DNA from: Luzula sylvatica
Taxonomy: Eukaryota > Streptophyta > Magnoliopsida > Poales > Juncaceae
Assembly: GCA_946800325.1 (NCBI GenBank)
Contig: OX326959.1
Span: forward strand, 47,870,784-47,934,783
DNA: 64,000 bases
Direction of reading: 5' to 3'
The position numbers were made by a program, and so were the translations under genes. Of this stretch, positions 35,701-46,390 are shown piece after piece; position 1 is the first letter of the stretch, and every line of letters begins with the position of its first letter. Below the pieces are notes generated by a model that did not search any database, was not told where the DNA came from, and saw only the letters and a list, made by a program, of their open reading frames with translations.

Positions 35701-36904
35701 TTTGTTTCTTCTTCTCCTTTTCGACTTGATGCCACTCATAAATAGGAGTGAAATCACAAATCTCGGATTTCTTAGTTACGTGATTTCTCCCAAGAATTTA
35801 TTCCCTGAAAAAAGGAAATAGAATAAATAAAAAAAATTCCATGAAAAAAGCAGGTAAATAAAGATCAAACCGCCAAAAAATCTGCGAACAACTGAACTGC
35901 GCCGCGCCGCTATCGCCTGCCCAGGAGATGCTCTGCTTCGCGCTGCTATCACCCAGAGCATATACCACCTGTCACCGCTATGGCCCAGAGCGTGCTCCAA
36001 CTTGCACCGCCATTGCCAGGCGCATGCTCCACCTCGCGCCACTATGGCCGTTTTTCTTTTCTCTCTCGCTGCGCCACAAGGTCTTTCTTTTGTTCGGGTT
36101 TTCCCTCGATTAACCAAATGGTGCCACCTGAAAAGAAGAAACAATGACACGTAAGAGCTCATTTAATTTCGAAAAAGAGTTTTAACGTAATTGGAGTCGA
36201 ATTGAATTTGCTTAATTTCATTTGTTCAGAAGTGAAATTGGCGAACTTGCCATGAAATCGAAAAGTAACCTACCAAATATTCCATACCTTCATACGTGAG
36301 TGGTGCAGCCAAATGGAGATCTCCAGTTCTCTTCGCTCACGGTACGTGCAAACCATACTGAACCATTTCTGCTTGTCATTCTATATCGAAATTAAACAAA
36401 CTAGGATTTCAAAATTCAGAAGCAAATGATTTATGAATAATTTCAAAAGTGCATTACATTAAAAAGGAGACGGTTCTCCCTGTCATCGTCGCCCTGCCGC
36501 TGCATCTTGACGCAGTGCCAGTGGTAATCGTGTTAGCACCATGCGTAAGTCGAGTTCCATCTACTGAGCAGTCCAACGTCTACAAAAAAAAACAAAAAAT
36601 AATAAAAAAATATTAAATACTATTCATTAAAAGACATAAAAAAAATACTTACATCTGTAATTTCGAATCTGGAGCTTGCCAATTGGCTAATGGCCTCTTA
36701 AGTGTGCTTCCAACATCGTGTGAATCATACCAAGAAATCAAAAATCAAAGGATTGACCAACAAATTAACAATCAAATTACAAATCCCAATTCTACAGACG
36801 AGAGGTACGAGAAAGAAGAAGAAGAAGAAGAAATAATTATCTCGCTTGACCTGGTGGTGGAGGTACGAGCAAGAAAACGCCAAGGTCTACAGACGAGAGA
36901 GGGC

Positions 36905-36907
<3 letters not shown>

Positions 36908-36977
<70 letters not shown>

Positions 36978-37110
36978 GGGCGGGATGAGGGTTAGGGTTA
37001 GGGTTTGGCGCTGGCGCCGGCGGGGGCAGAGGAGACGAAGAGGGGAAGTGTAGGGTTTGGCGCTGGCGCTGGCGGGGGCAGAGGAGACGAAGAGGGGAAG
37101 TGTTGGGTTT
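36908..37110. repeat. GA microsatellite, telomere-like run and GC-rich duplication
   Basis: (GA)n spans 36908-36974. The short telomere-like run AGGGTTAGGGTTAGGGTTT follows at 36986-37004. A two-copy GC-rich repeat of about 52 bp (GGCGCTGGCGC(C/T)GGCGGGGG) lies near 37007 and 37059, all within the CACTA element. Confidence 0.8.
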
Positions 37111-37605
37111 GGGGCTGGTGAAGAGGGAAGACGGGACTGTTTGGGGACGAAGAGGGAAGACAGGAATGGTTGTGGGGGTTTGGGGACGAAGAGGGAAGAA
37201 GAGAGAGGGGTTTGGGGACGAAGGAAGAAAAAAGAGAGAGAAGAAGAGCGTGCTGGGAGGGGTTATAACAGCAATCCATCAGCGACGGGCCGTAGCAAAA
37301 CTTCAGCGACGGTTATCCATCTCAGCGACGGGCCGTCGCTGATATTTTGAAAAACTGGCGGTTTTTAGCAAATTATCAGCGACGGGTTTATAATCAGCGA
37401 CGGGCCATAGAAAATCTTTAGCGACGGGTTTATAATCAGCGACGGCCCGTAGCAGAGCTTCAGCGACGGTTTACCATATCAGCGAGGGCCGTAGCAGAAA
37501 TTTCAGTATTAGCGACGGCCCGTCGCTGAAAACACGTTTTATTAGCGACGGCCCGTCGCTGAAGCCCTTCCCCCGTCGCTGATACCCAGATCTGTTGTAG
37601 TGATT

Positions 37606-37945
37606 ATATTATACTATACTATACTATACTATAATATAATGTAATATAATATAAATATAAAACAATATAATATAATATAATATCATATAATATCATATAG
37701 TATAATATAATATAATATAATATAATATTATTTAAAGCAATAGAATATAGAATATAGAATATAAAATATAAAACAATATAATATCATATTATGTTATATA
37801 ATATTATATAACATAATATAATATCATATCATATAATATAATATAAAACAATATAGTATAATATAATATGATATAATACAGTATAATATAATATGATATA
37901 AAACAATATAATATAAAATAATATATTATAATATAATATAATAAG
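37606..37945. repeat. (TAATA)n-rich satellite, right part
   Basis: Continuation of 33346-34084, displaced by the CACTA insertion. Confidence 0.9.
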
Positions 37946-38314
37946 GGATTAAATATTAAAATATTAAAATCCCGTATTTTGCACCAAAAATCAAACAAAG
38001 AATTTCATATACATGATTTCAAAATACAACAAATCAAACAACTCACATGGATTATCAAATACATGAATAGTGAAATACATGTATTTCACTATCCATGTAT
38101 ATCACAATCCCTCAAAACAAACAAGCCCACTATGTATGGTCGTCCTCAACCATAAGTTCATAATGATATTCCTGGTAGATCCAAAAAATTATAAATGAAA
38201 GGAATTAGATGTAGTGCCGAGGTCAGATGGTCATACACTTACAAGAACGGGGCAAATCGTAACATGTGAGTTTTTTCACAAGCAAGGACATAATCGAGTA
38301 ACTTGTTCTCTAAC

Positions 38315-38587
38315 CAGTGTTGTAAAAAACAGTGAAAAACGATCAAAAAACGGTGTTTCGGTGGAAGAACGTTCCGTTTTTTACAAGACTTTTTGAAAAA
38401 AACGGTCAAACGTTTTTTTAACGTGTTTGACCGTTTTTTTGGAGAAAAAACGTTTTCCGTACCGAAAAACGACCGTTTTTTTGCATCAATTTTCATGAAT
38501 CATTGAATATTTAAATAATTTTCGGCCCAAAATAAAATTCAGCCCAAGCCTCAAATACAAAATAACTCATCTCTCCAATTAACTCTC

Positions 38588-38652
<65 letters not shown>

Positions 38653-39345
38653 GCTCTCGCACAGGACAGGAGACTCTCTCGCACGCTCTCTCTGGCGCTC
38701 TCGCGTAGGGATCTCAATGGGTCGGGTAGAAACCCGAACCCGCGGGTACCCGACCCGTACGGGGCGGGTAATACCCGGAAAAAATACCCGCGGGTCGGGT
38801 AATACCCGAAAAAAAATACCCGGTCCGGGTTCGGGGGAATTTTTTTACCCGCGGGTATACCCGTTACCCGAACCCGAACCCGAACCCATACCCGAAAAAT
38901 ACCCGAAAATTACCCGAAAATTACCCATAATAAGAAAATTTTGGATGTTTTATGGATTAATTATTTGTAATATTTGGATTTTTGATGTATTTGTACAAGT
39001 TGTTTGTTTTATGTATTTAAAATTATTGATAATTTTACGTATTTGTATAATAATTTTTAATTTTTTAATTTTTTTAGATTATTTATTAATAATTTTCGGG
39101 TAACGGGTTCGGGTTCGGGTATACCCGTTACCCGCGGGTTCGGGTTTGGGTATGGATTTTTACCCGCGGGTATTTTGGGTTCGGGTTCGGGTAATACCCG
39201 AAATTTCGGGTTCGGGTATGGGGGAGGCTTACCCGAACCCGACCCGCCCCGTTGACATCCCTACTCTCGCGAGTCACAGGACTCTGGCACAGGCGTTGAC
39301 GGCGACAGGCGCGGCGCGGTCAGACAGGCGACTCAGGCGTTGACG

Positions 39346-39415
<70 letters not shown>

Positions 39416-40070
39416 TTCCTCTCTCTCAGACGCGGCGCGGTCACGCACAAGATAGAAGTGGAGTAATTTTGGCAGTGAATCGCCCATCAAAACTGGTTCT
39501 CGTCTCCCTCTCTCTCTCTCGTGCAAACTCTGATTTGCGACTGATTTGCCCAGCACACTGTCCTCTTTCTCGTGGAGTAATTTGCGACTGATTTTGCGAC
39601 TGATTTCGCCTAAATTTGCAGTGAGTAATTTTGAGAGTGTGTAATTTTGTGTTTAGAATTTGTGTTTAGAATTGTTTAGAATTTTAGCAGTGAGTAGAGT
39701 AATATGATTTCGAGTAAATTATATTTCTAATTTGTGAGTAAATGTTGGCAGTAAATTTTGACAGTGAGTAATATGAATTTTAGCAGTAAATTTTGTGTTT
39801 ATAAAATTTTGTAAATTTTGGCAGTGAGTAATAGAATTGCTTAGAATTGTTTAGGATTTTAAGTAAATTTGTGAGTAAATTATATTTCTAATTTCAATTA
39901 AATTATTATATAGGTAATTTCAATTAAATTTATTTGGTTTCGTCTATAATTTCAATTAAATTATTATCGATTTCGATGATCGTTTTTCCACCGTTTTTTC
40001 ACCGTTTTACGGTAATCCCGTTTTACGGTCCCCGACCGTTCCGTACCGTTTCTCGTAATTTACAACATTG
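38315..40070. mobile_element. hAT element, deletion derivative
   Basis: Flanked by a perfect 8-bp duplication, TCTCTAAC (38307-38314 and 40071-40078). Ends CAGTGTTGTAAA and, in reverse, CAATGTTGTAAATTACG. Subterminal AAACGG/CCGTTT motifs are dense at both ends, as in Ac-type hATs. The 1756-bp body has CT microsatellites (38585-38650, 39352-39408) and leader-like DNA, but no transposase. It contains a nested MITE at 38706-39263. Confidence 0.93.
38706..39263. mobile_element. hAT-type MITE with CGGGTA repeats, copy 1
   Basis: Flanked by a perfect 8-bp duplication, CTCTCGCG (38698-38705 and 39264-39271). Ends TAGGGATCTCAATGGGTCGGG and, in reverse, TAGGGATGTCAACGGGGCGG. Outer parts are packed with CGGGTA/TACCCG. 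A second copy lies at 60299-60810 in the opposite orientation, sharing the central TGTACAAGTTGTTTGTTTTATG. Confidence 0.95.
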
Positions 40071-40295
40071 TCTCTAACCAAGCCATGGCATTAAATTTCA
40101 GACATCTACTTTGTGGATTCTTAATCAACTTTTTTCATCTCATTTTGTAAAATGAACTAGGAGGGGATAAGAGAAAACGCCATAATTCATCGATAAATTA
40201 TTTTAAAGGAATACCAATGGTATTCGTACTTTTATAAAAACACAAAAATATTTACAATGGTTCGAAACATAAAGCAATTAAACAATGATCTATTT

Positions 40296-40931
40296 TTATC
40301 TATGAATATTTTCGAAGGTCCTCCACGTCCTTACTTCGTTATAGGCTTTCGTCGCGGTTGACATTGGCGGTATGTTCTTTGTAACGAAAATTTTCTCGTT
40401 TCTCGCTTTCCAAACATTCCATGTTATTGAAGCCCACAATTTGTCCCATAAGTTCCTTCGTAATGACGGTTGCTTGGCCCTATTGTGTAGCCATGACTCC
40501 ACTTGGGAAGTTTTTGAATCTCTTGCAATCGGTTCACCCACTAGTCTCTCCACTAGTTTCCATACCGTGCAAGTGTACGTACAATCTAGAAATAGGTGTT
40601 CGGCCGACTCATCATATCTATCACATAGAACACATTTTGTTCCGCCCGTCCATCCTTTTTTGGATAATACATCGAACGTATTAATTTTTGATTGCAAGGC
40701 CAACCATAGGAATATTTGGATCTTTGGTGGGATTTTTAATTTCCAAAGCGGTTTTTGCCACGAAACGGTTATTCCCGGGTCTATTAGGAAGCCGTATGCC
40801 GATCTACAAGTGAACTCTTCTTTTGCATTCCATTTCCAAATTATTTTATTGGTAAATGTGTCGAAACTCGTTGATGCTTCATATATCGGTAGTAGTTGAA
40901 CTAGTTGGTTCACAAAGAATGATCTTTTCAT
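40296..40931 (-). mobile_element. LINE relic, ORF2 C-terminal 211 codons
   Basis: An open frame reads KIPPKIQIFLWLALQSKINT, then CVLCDRYDESAEHLFLDC (zf-RVT CxxC...H...C) and WNVWKARNEKIF. It corresponds to the end of the intact LINE ORF2 at 42986-46390 but differs strongly. Endonuclease and RT domains are absent. It stayed open over 636 bp, so it is less decayed than the relics at 1-360 and 16200-16717. Confidence 0.9.
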
Positions 40932-41530
40932 GATGGGGATGTCAATTAAAATCTTTATGTCAAAAGAAGTAAATTTAAGGCCATATATTTGAATGTTTTG
41001 TGATGTTATATTAGTCCTTAGGAGTTATGAAGTGATGATTTACAAATTTTGTAAAATCTTTCTTTTTTGATGTTCTATGTTTCATAGTTATTTGACATAA
41101 ATTTAAGGACATGTTATGATTTGTTTTGTTTGATAAATTATATTTGATAGTTATTCGATCTTTGGTCTTTTCTTTGCTTAAATTGATTTCATATTTAATA
41201 TATCAAAAATCAAGTAACATTAATAAGTGAAGAATATATCATCTATCTAACTACATTATGAATATCACTTCCGACAAATAAAAATAAATGTTCAAACAAT
41301 TAAATAACTACATTATGAATATATATCACTTCCACAAATAAAATAAATATTCAAAAATGTTGTTTATTTCAAATAGAACAAATGACAATATAAATAAGCA
41401 ATCAACGCGGATTATCCGTGAAATATACGCGGATTATCCGTGAATATTAGTCGTAGTACATAGTTGTTCTGAAATAATATACGCGGATTATATATATATA
41501 TATATATATATATAATGAAATTAAAAGTAC
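40932..41530. other. Intergenic DNA beside the NFU pseudogene
   Basis: AT-rich. Holds three copies of a TACGCGGATTAT unit, two extended as ACGCGGATTATCCGTGAA, at 41405-41495, followed by a TA microsatellite (41485-41513). The missing NFU exons 4-6 were looked for and not found here. Confidence 0.55.
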
Positions 41531-41952
41531 CTTGTGAATGGATGTATTCAAAGATTGAGGATCAAGAAAAAGGTTATTTTCGGAAGAAAAAAATTTCTCA
41601 ATTGTAGTTTCTACTTCATGTTTTATATGATCCCATGACTGCACTTCTGATTTTGAAACCGTCACAAAATCTGGTCCATAAAATACCCTTTCCACCCCTG
41701 TAATATAAACGTACACATTGTTAAGTAAGTGTGGCTAGAATGCTTAAATAAGTATTTTGGCTGATAATACTGATATTTTTTAATTTTTGAATGTGAATTT
41801 AAAATAAGTGTCATGAATAAACACAAGTTTTTAATGAATCTGGTATTAAAATATATAACATTCTAAATATGATTACTCATGTTTAAATAAATATCTCTCC
41901 TACTCTTCAAGTGTTTGTTACTATATCTTACTTCATCGAGTTTGTGCACGTC

Positions 41953-41956
<4 letters not shown>

Positions 41957-42009
<53 letters not shown>
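41957..42009. repeat. GA microsatellite in intron 2 of the NFU pseudogene
   Basis: Uninterrupted (GA)n of about 52 bp. The active NFU gene has GA runs at 47504-47561 and 48841-48850, and a CT run lies at 46711-46741. GA-type repeats recur across this duplicated locus. Confidence 0.85.
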
Positions 42010-42011
<2 letters not shown>

Positions 42012-42600
42012 ACTTTGTACCTTTAATGGCGAAGAGAGACACGGGCAAGAGGAGAGTTGTGTGCACAACTAGCATCGGGGAAATCGAGATAAGCATTCGT
42101 CATTACCGGTTTACCAGGAAAAAAACTCAAGCAACGTGGATCGCTCGTATCTTGCAATTGCATAATAGACATGGTTCTTCTCTGCCCTATACATCAAACA
42201 TTCAAATCGCAAAACTCAATGACTTCCAAATTTTCCCTCAATTTACACTAGTTAAGGGAATTAATTTACCTCCATGCTGAAACTTGGAATAAGATCTGTT
42301 TCGTCGCTTCTTTCGCGGCTTTGATTTCATATATGATGATTTAAATCGCTTTTGTACGCCATTAATCAACTCCCCAGAATAATGAAACATTGGAGAAGAT
42401 GACAAGTTCAATGATTTAGAAGGGCCTGAATGAAAAACTCCGGAATTACGAGGGCCACACTGCAAAATAGAAGAAAATAGCAGTGCATGAGGAAGATAAA
42501 GATGGCCTTTTACAAGCTTTGGTTGATCATGAAGCTTGTTATTCCCTTCATGCTGGAATAAGAGGCTTGATGTATTCCTCCTATATAATATCCTCACTAT

Positions 42601-42933
42601 CTAGAGACTTGCAAACGGATAGAAACAATTTGCAACATAAAAACTACTAAAGATAAGTCACTTACATTAGAAGAAATTGAAAATAATTTATTATTCAACA
42701 TCAACGAGGACCCGTCGGACATAATTACACATAGTAAAGAGGATACTGAAATCTCACTTACACTAGAAGAAATCTCACAAACTGCCACCCATATTATTAT
42801 TAATGCTAACAAAGGCTGTACTGTTGTAGCCGAGTATGGACCTCTTGGAGACACGGCGGAGGATGAAGAAGAGGCCATGACAGCCGAGGGCATGACAAAA
42901 GGGGAGAATGAGACGCTTGAAGGCAATAATTGA
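42601..42933 (+). CDS. LINE ORF1 C-terminal part (5'-truncated)
   Basis: The frame is open from the very first base of the element to TGA at 42931-42933, 110 codons without a start. It encodes an acidic tail with a repeated SLTLEEI motif and EDEEEAMTAEGMTKGENE. In plant L1 elements ORF1 encodes the nucleic-acid-binding protein. Its zinc knuckle and RRM parts would lie in the lost 5' portion. ORF2 begins about 100 bp later. Confidence 0.75.
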   Translation, partial: LETCKRIETICNIKTTKDKSLTLEEIENNLLFNINEDPSDIITHSKEDTEISLTLEEISQTATHIIINANKGCTVVAEYGPLGDTAEDEEEAMTAEGMTKGENETLEGNN

Positions 42934-42985
42934 GGTCTCGGATGATTTATTAGGGAACTTTTGTTGAAGTTCGCACTCCAATTTT

Positions 42986-45900
42986 TTGGGTATTGTTAGG
43001 GAGTTATTTTGTTGTAAGAATCTAAGTATCTTAATGTCGTTTAAAAACCTATTTATTCTATGTTGGAATGTGAGAGGATTGGGAAATCTAGACAAATGTA
43101 ATCTTATCAAGGAACAAGTGCGAGAGTCGTGTTGTGATGTGATATGCTTACAAGAGACGAAATGGTCGTCACCAAATTTATTTAATATTCGATTAGTTTG
43201 CACTTCCAAATTTCGAAATGGTCGCTTTCTTAATGCTAATGGGTCAAAAGGAGGCATAATGACCGCTTGGTCCAACAAGTTAACTTTAGTGGAGCATGTC
43301 GAGGGTCGATATGCTCTTACATGTACCTTCCAAAGAGGCACCGAACAAAAATTTAGAATTTGTAACACATATGGACCATCCGAAAACGAATCCGAAAAAG
43401 AAAATTATTTACAAGAGCTCCATACAATGATGTTAATTAATCTACCCACAATCATAGTGGGCGATTTTAACCTCATAAGGGAACTCAGAGACACAACAGG
43501 TAGTGGACACACTACATCATCCATGCAGGCTTTTAACAATTTCATTGAATCCAACGAACTTCTAGAAGTTGAGATGCAGAATAGACTTTACACATGGTCA
43601 AGTAGAAGGGCAATTCCCACTTTATCTAAAATTGATAGAGTATTAGTATCACCTTGGTTCATACTAAATCACAATTTATTACAACTCGACGACCTCCCGA
43701 GCACCACATCGGACCATGTGCCGCTTAAATTATCAATTAAATCAACACAACGAAAACCACGTCATTTTCAATTTGAAAAATTTTGGCTAAAAGATCAAGA
43801 CATTACAGAGGTGGTTACAAAAGGATGGAATGCGGCTCAAATCATTAACCGCACTAACAACGCTAATTATAATATGAACTCGATAAACGTATTCATAGAA
43901 AAGCTAAATAGCACAAAAAAAGAGTTAACCGAATGGGCAAAGAATAGGTTCAAAAATCATGAGGTAGAAATTCAAACTTGTAAAGGGATTTTACAAACCA
44001 TAGATACCGCGGAAGAAACAAGAATATTAAACACCAATGAATTTGAGCTTAGATTAAAAATTAGACAAAAATTACATGATCTCATCACTCAAAGAGAAGT
44101 CAAGTGGCAACAACGCACATCAATTACTTGGCTAAAGCTCGGAGATAATAACACCGCCTACTTCCATGCTTATGCGTCAAGTAGGCGACAACAAAATTTT
44201 ATATCTAAATTAATCCACGAGGATAGAGAGGTAACAAATGAAGTAGAAATTAATCAAATATTCACCCAATTTTTTAAGGAGTCAATTGGGTCCCCCTCAA
44301 TCCAGAGCTCCACTATAATGGCCGAACACTTATACTCGGAGGAAAATAATATATCCATTAACCTTGATTTACTAATGGCACCCTTCCTGGAGGCGGAAAT
44401 AAAATCTTCGTTGGACTCACTGAAGAAAAGTAAATGTTGTGGACCCGACGGGTTCCCTAGCGAATTCTTCCAACAATTTTGGTTGATTATCCGAAATGAT
44501 CTAATTAATTTATTAACACATTTTCATAATAACGAGGTAGCCCTAGAAAAAATTAACAAAGCTTCGATAATACTCCTACCTAAGAAGGAAGCTCCGGACT
44601 CGTTATTAGATTATAGACCTATAAGTATTATTTCCACGCCTATCAAACTAATAACAAAAATCCTAGCGACTAGACTCCAACCTCACATGCCACTCCTTAT
44701 TCATAAATGTCAAACGGCTTTCATTAAGGGAAGAACAATTCACGAACTCTATTTATCCTCAAGAGAAATCCTTAACGTTTATCACAAAGCGAAAATTCCT
44801 ACGATAATGTTAAAAATAGATTTTAAAAAAGCTTTTGATATGGTATCGTGGAATTTTTTGAAGGAGATCATGAAGGCGAGGGGTTTCCCTTCGTTATGGA
44901 TTACGTGGGTGGAAACCATATTACAATCCTCAAGCTCATCAATCATCACAAACGGATACCGAGGCCCATATTTCAAACATAAAAAAGGACTCCGTCAAGG
45001 CGATCCTTTATCTCCCCTTCTCTTTACAATAGTGGTAGACGCCTTACAACAAATGATGAAAAAGGTGGCGCCACTACTTACTAGGCCAATCATATTTGCA
45101 CCCACCACATTACAATATGCCGACGACACCCTCTTCTTCGTAGAAGCACACCCTAACAATATCCGAATCGTTATGCACACCATCACGTTATTCTCTCAAA
45201 TTTCGGGTTTGGAGATAAATTGGGCCAAGAGCGGTTTTGTACCCATAGCCATACCGGAGGAGGCGCATGGTCACATCCAAACATTAGTCCATTGCGCGAA
45301 AAAATCGCTACCAATTAAGTACCTCGGCCTCCCACTAACTTACAAAAAACCACAAAAGATTACGTATCAACCACTTATTGACAAAATACGAGGCAAAATA
45401 AAAAATTGGAAAAATAGATTCCTCACTCTCGGCGGTCGATACACACTACTCAAATCGGTTTTGAGTACAATTCCTATTTTTTTCATGCAAACGATGATTA
45501 TACCGAAAGGTATCATTGTCGAGTTAAACAAATTACTTAGAGCCTTTTTTTGGAAAGGAGAGGATAAGGTGGTAGGAGGGCATTGCCTAATGAATTGGCA
45601 AAAGATATGCTTACCAAAACAAAATGGAGGTCTAGGCGTTTTAGACATGGAAAGACAAAATAAAGCTCTATTAATGAAGTGGTTATTCAAATTAGACTAT
45701 GACCGAGATTCGCAATGGTCAAGCACCATGCGTTCACTTTATAACATCCACAACTCCGAGGGACTAAGCTCAATTGCCGTTAACATAGCCTCTCATTTCG
45801 TAAAGGACTTACAAAAACTAATGCCGTTATACAACTCAATAAAAAGAATCAACCGCCCCCTCAATGAGCCACAAAATTCACAAGGCAAACCACCGAGATA

Positions 45901-46390
45901 CCCAACAAGCATCATCTATGGTCGCATCTCGCACCCGGGGGAAGAATGTGAATGGACTAACAAAATTCTTAAAATCAAAGCACCGATCAAAGTGAAAATT
46001 TTCGGGTGGTTAGTGCTCAATAATAAGATCCTAACCGGAGACAACTTACTAAAAAGAGGGTGGCCACACGACCCGACATGTGCCCTTTGCACAACACCAT
46101 TGGAATCGGCCGAACACCTTTTCATGACTTGCTCATTCACGCAAGAAATTTGGCGTCGAATTGAGCCAAATGCCCTTTTGCAAAATACAACACTATTACT
46201 TCTATGGAAGAAAACGAACAACTCCAAAGCTCCGGATACAAGAGCACGATGGGACACTAAATGGCTAGCAACAATATGGTGTATTTGGAAGGAGCGCAAC
46301 AATCGCATTTTTCAAAAAAAAGGTCGGATGCACGAACTAGTTCTCAAAGACATAGAAGATTTGGCAAGAAAATGGGATTTTAGTTGCTAG
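42986..46390 (+). CDS. LINE ORF2: endonuclease / reverse transcriptase
   Basis: Encodes the enzyme that nicks target DNA and copies the element RNA at the nick. 1134 codons with no stop; the internal Met at 43034 (MSFKNLFILCWNVRGLG) is a likelier start because the endonuclease domain begins there. The apurinic-type endonuclease keeps WNVRG (27-31), QETKW (56-60), GDFN (159-162) and SDH (242-244). The reverse transcriptase keeps LKIDFKKAFD (Asp612), GLRQGDPLSP (668-677) and YADD (711-714). The zf-RVT domain has Cys1032, Cys1035, His1044 and Cys1049. The protein ends soon after WKERNNRIFQKKG with no RNase H domain. All catalytic motifs seen are intact, so it could be active apart from the ORF1 loss. 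Confidence 0.97.
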   Translation: MGIVRELFCCKNLSILMSFKNLFILCWNVRGLGNLDKCNLIKEQVRESCCDVICLQETKWSSPNLFNIRLVCTSKFRNGRFLNANGSKGGIMTAWSNKLTLVEHVEGRYALTCTFQRGTEQKFRICNTYGPSENESEKENYLQELHTMMLINLPTIIVGDFNLIRELRDTTGSGHTTSSMQAFNNFIESNELLEVEMQNRLYTWSSRRAIPTLSKIDRVLVSPWFILNHNLLQLDDLPSTTSDHVPLKLSIKSTQRKPRHFQFEKFWLKDQDITEVVTKGWNAAQIINRTNNANYNMNSINVFIEKLNSTKKELTEWAKNRFKNHEVEIQTCKGILQTIDTAEETRILNTNEFELRLKIRQKLHDLITQREVKWQQRTSITWLKLGDNNTAYFHAYASSRRQQNFISKLIHEDREVTNEVEINQIFTQFFKESIGSPSIQSSTIMAEHLYSEENNISINLDLLMAPFLEAEIKSSLDSLKKSKCCGPDGFPSEFFQQFWLIIRNDLINLLTHFHNNEVALEKINKASIILLPKKEAPDSLLDYRPISIISTPIKLITKILATRLQPHMPLLIHKCQTAFIKGRTIHELYLSSREILNVYHKAKIPTIMLKIDFKKAFDMVSWNFLKEIMKARGFPSLWITWVETILQSSSSSIITNGYRGPYFKHKKGLRQGDPLSPLLFTIVVDALQQMMKKVAPLLTRPIIFAPTTLQYADDTLFFVEAHPNNIRIVMHTITLFSQISGLEINWAKSGFVPIAIPEEAHGHIQTLVHCAKKSLPIKYLGLPLTYKKPQKITYQPLIDKIRGKIKNWKNRFLTLGGRYTLLKSVLSTIPIFFMQTMIIPKGIIVELNKLLRAFFWKGEDKVVGGHCLMNWQKICLPKQNGGLGVLDMERQNKALLMKWLFKLDYDRDSQWSSTMRSLYNIHNSEGLSSIAVNIASHFVKDLQKLMPLYNSIKRINRPLNEPQNSQGKPPRYPTSIIYGRISHPGEECEWTNKILKIKAPIKVKIFGWLVLNNKILTGDNLLKRGWPHDPTCALCTTPLESAEHLFMTCSFTQEIWRRIEPNALLQNTTLLLLWKKTNNSKAPDTRARWDTKWLATIWCIWKERNNRIFQKKGRMHELVLKDIEDLARKWDFSC

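Larger units (their letters stand above)
34085..37602. mobile_element. CACTA (En/Spm-type) transposon, probably non-autonomous
   Basis: The 16-bp terminal inverted repeat CACTACAACAGATCTG is perfect (34085-34100 and 37587-37602), with a 3-bp target duplication ATT on both sides. About 20 subterminal CCGTCGCTGA motifs occur at the left end (34106-34415) and the mirror TCAGCGACGG at the right (37278-37585), the usual transposase-binding layout. Inside are an AT-rich array (34417-34930), possible exons on the minus strand and a GC-rich region. No TNP2-type transposase domain could be read. Confidence 0.95.
33138..38128. mobile_element. Large TIR element enclosing a TA-rich satellite and a CACTA insertion
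   Basis: The ends GGGCTTGTTTGTTTTGAGGG and its mirror CCCTCAAAACAAACAAGCCC are perfect over 20 bp. An inner copy of the end motif (CTTGTTTGATTTGAGGGATT) lies at 33210-33229. Without the CACTA insertion the element is about 1.47 kb, nearly all (TAATA)-type repeat. It is related to the element at 20702-22098. No transposase. Target duplication not found. Confidence 0.75.
38160..40102 (+). pseudogene. MULE transposase C-terminal fragment, split by a hAT element
   Basis: With the insertion at 38315-40070 and one target-duplication copy removed, the plus strand reads TGQIVTCEFFHKQGHNRVTC and then SLTKPWH and a stop. This is a CCHC-like zinc knuckle of the type that closes MuDR-class transposases. 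Upstream, VPRSDGHTLTR is in frame, but a stop at 38196-38198 shows decay. Only this tail is present; no catalytic domain. Confidence 0.6.

Noticed and set aside
36683..36988. 101-codon ORF with an Arg-Glu repeat tail, and similar Arg-Glu ORFs at 41915, 47331 and 38511
   Set aside because: They read through GA/CT microsatellites; no conserved domain.
36986..37004. Interstitial telomere
   Set aside because: Only about two and a half AGGGTTT-type units are present, too few to indicate a former chromosome end.
34085..37602. CRISPR-like reading of the regularly spaced TCAGCGACGG motifs
   Set aside because: Spacing is irregular, the motifs lie only at the ends in mirrored orientation, and the CACTA termini explain them.
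42775..43368. 197-codon ORF on the minus strand opposite the LINE
   Set aside because: It is a shadow of ORF1/ORF2 coding sequence with no recognisable motif.
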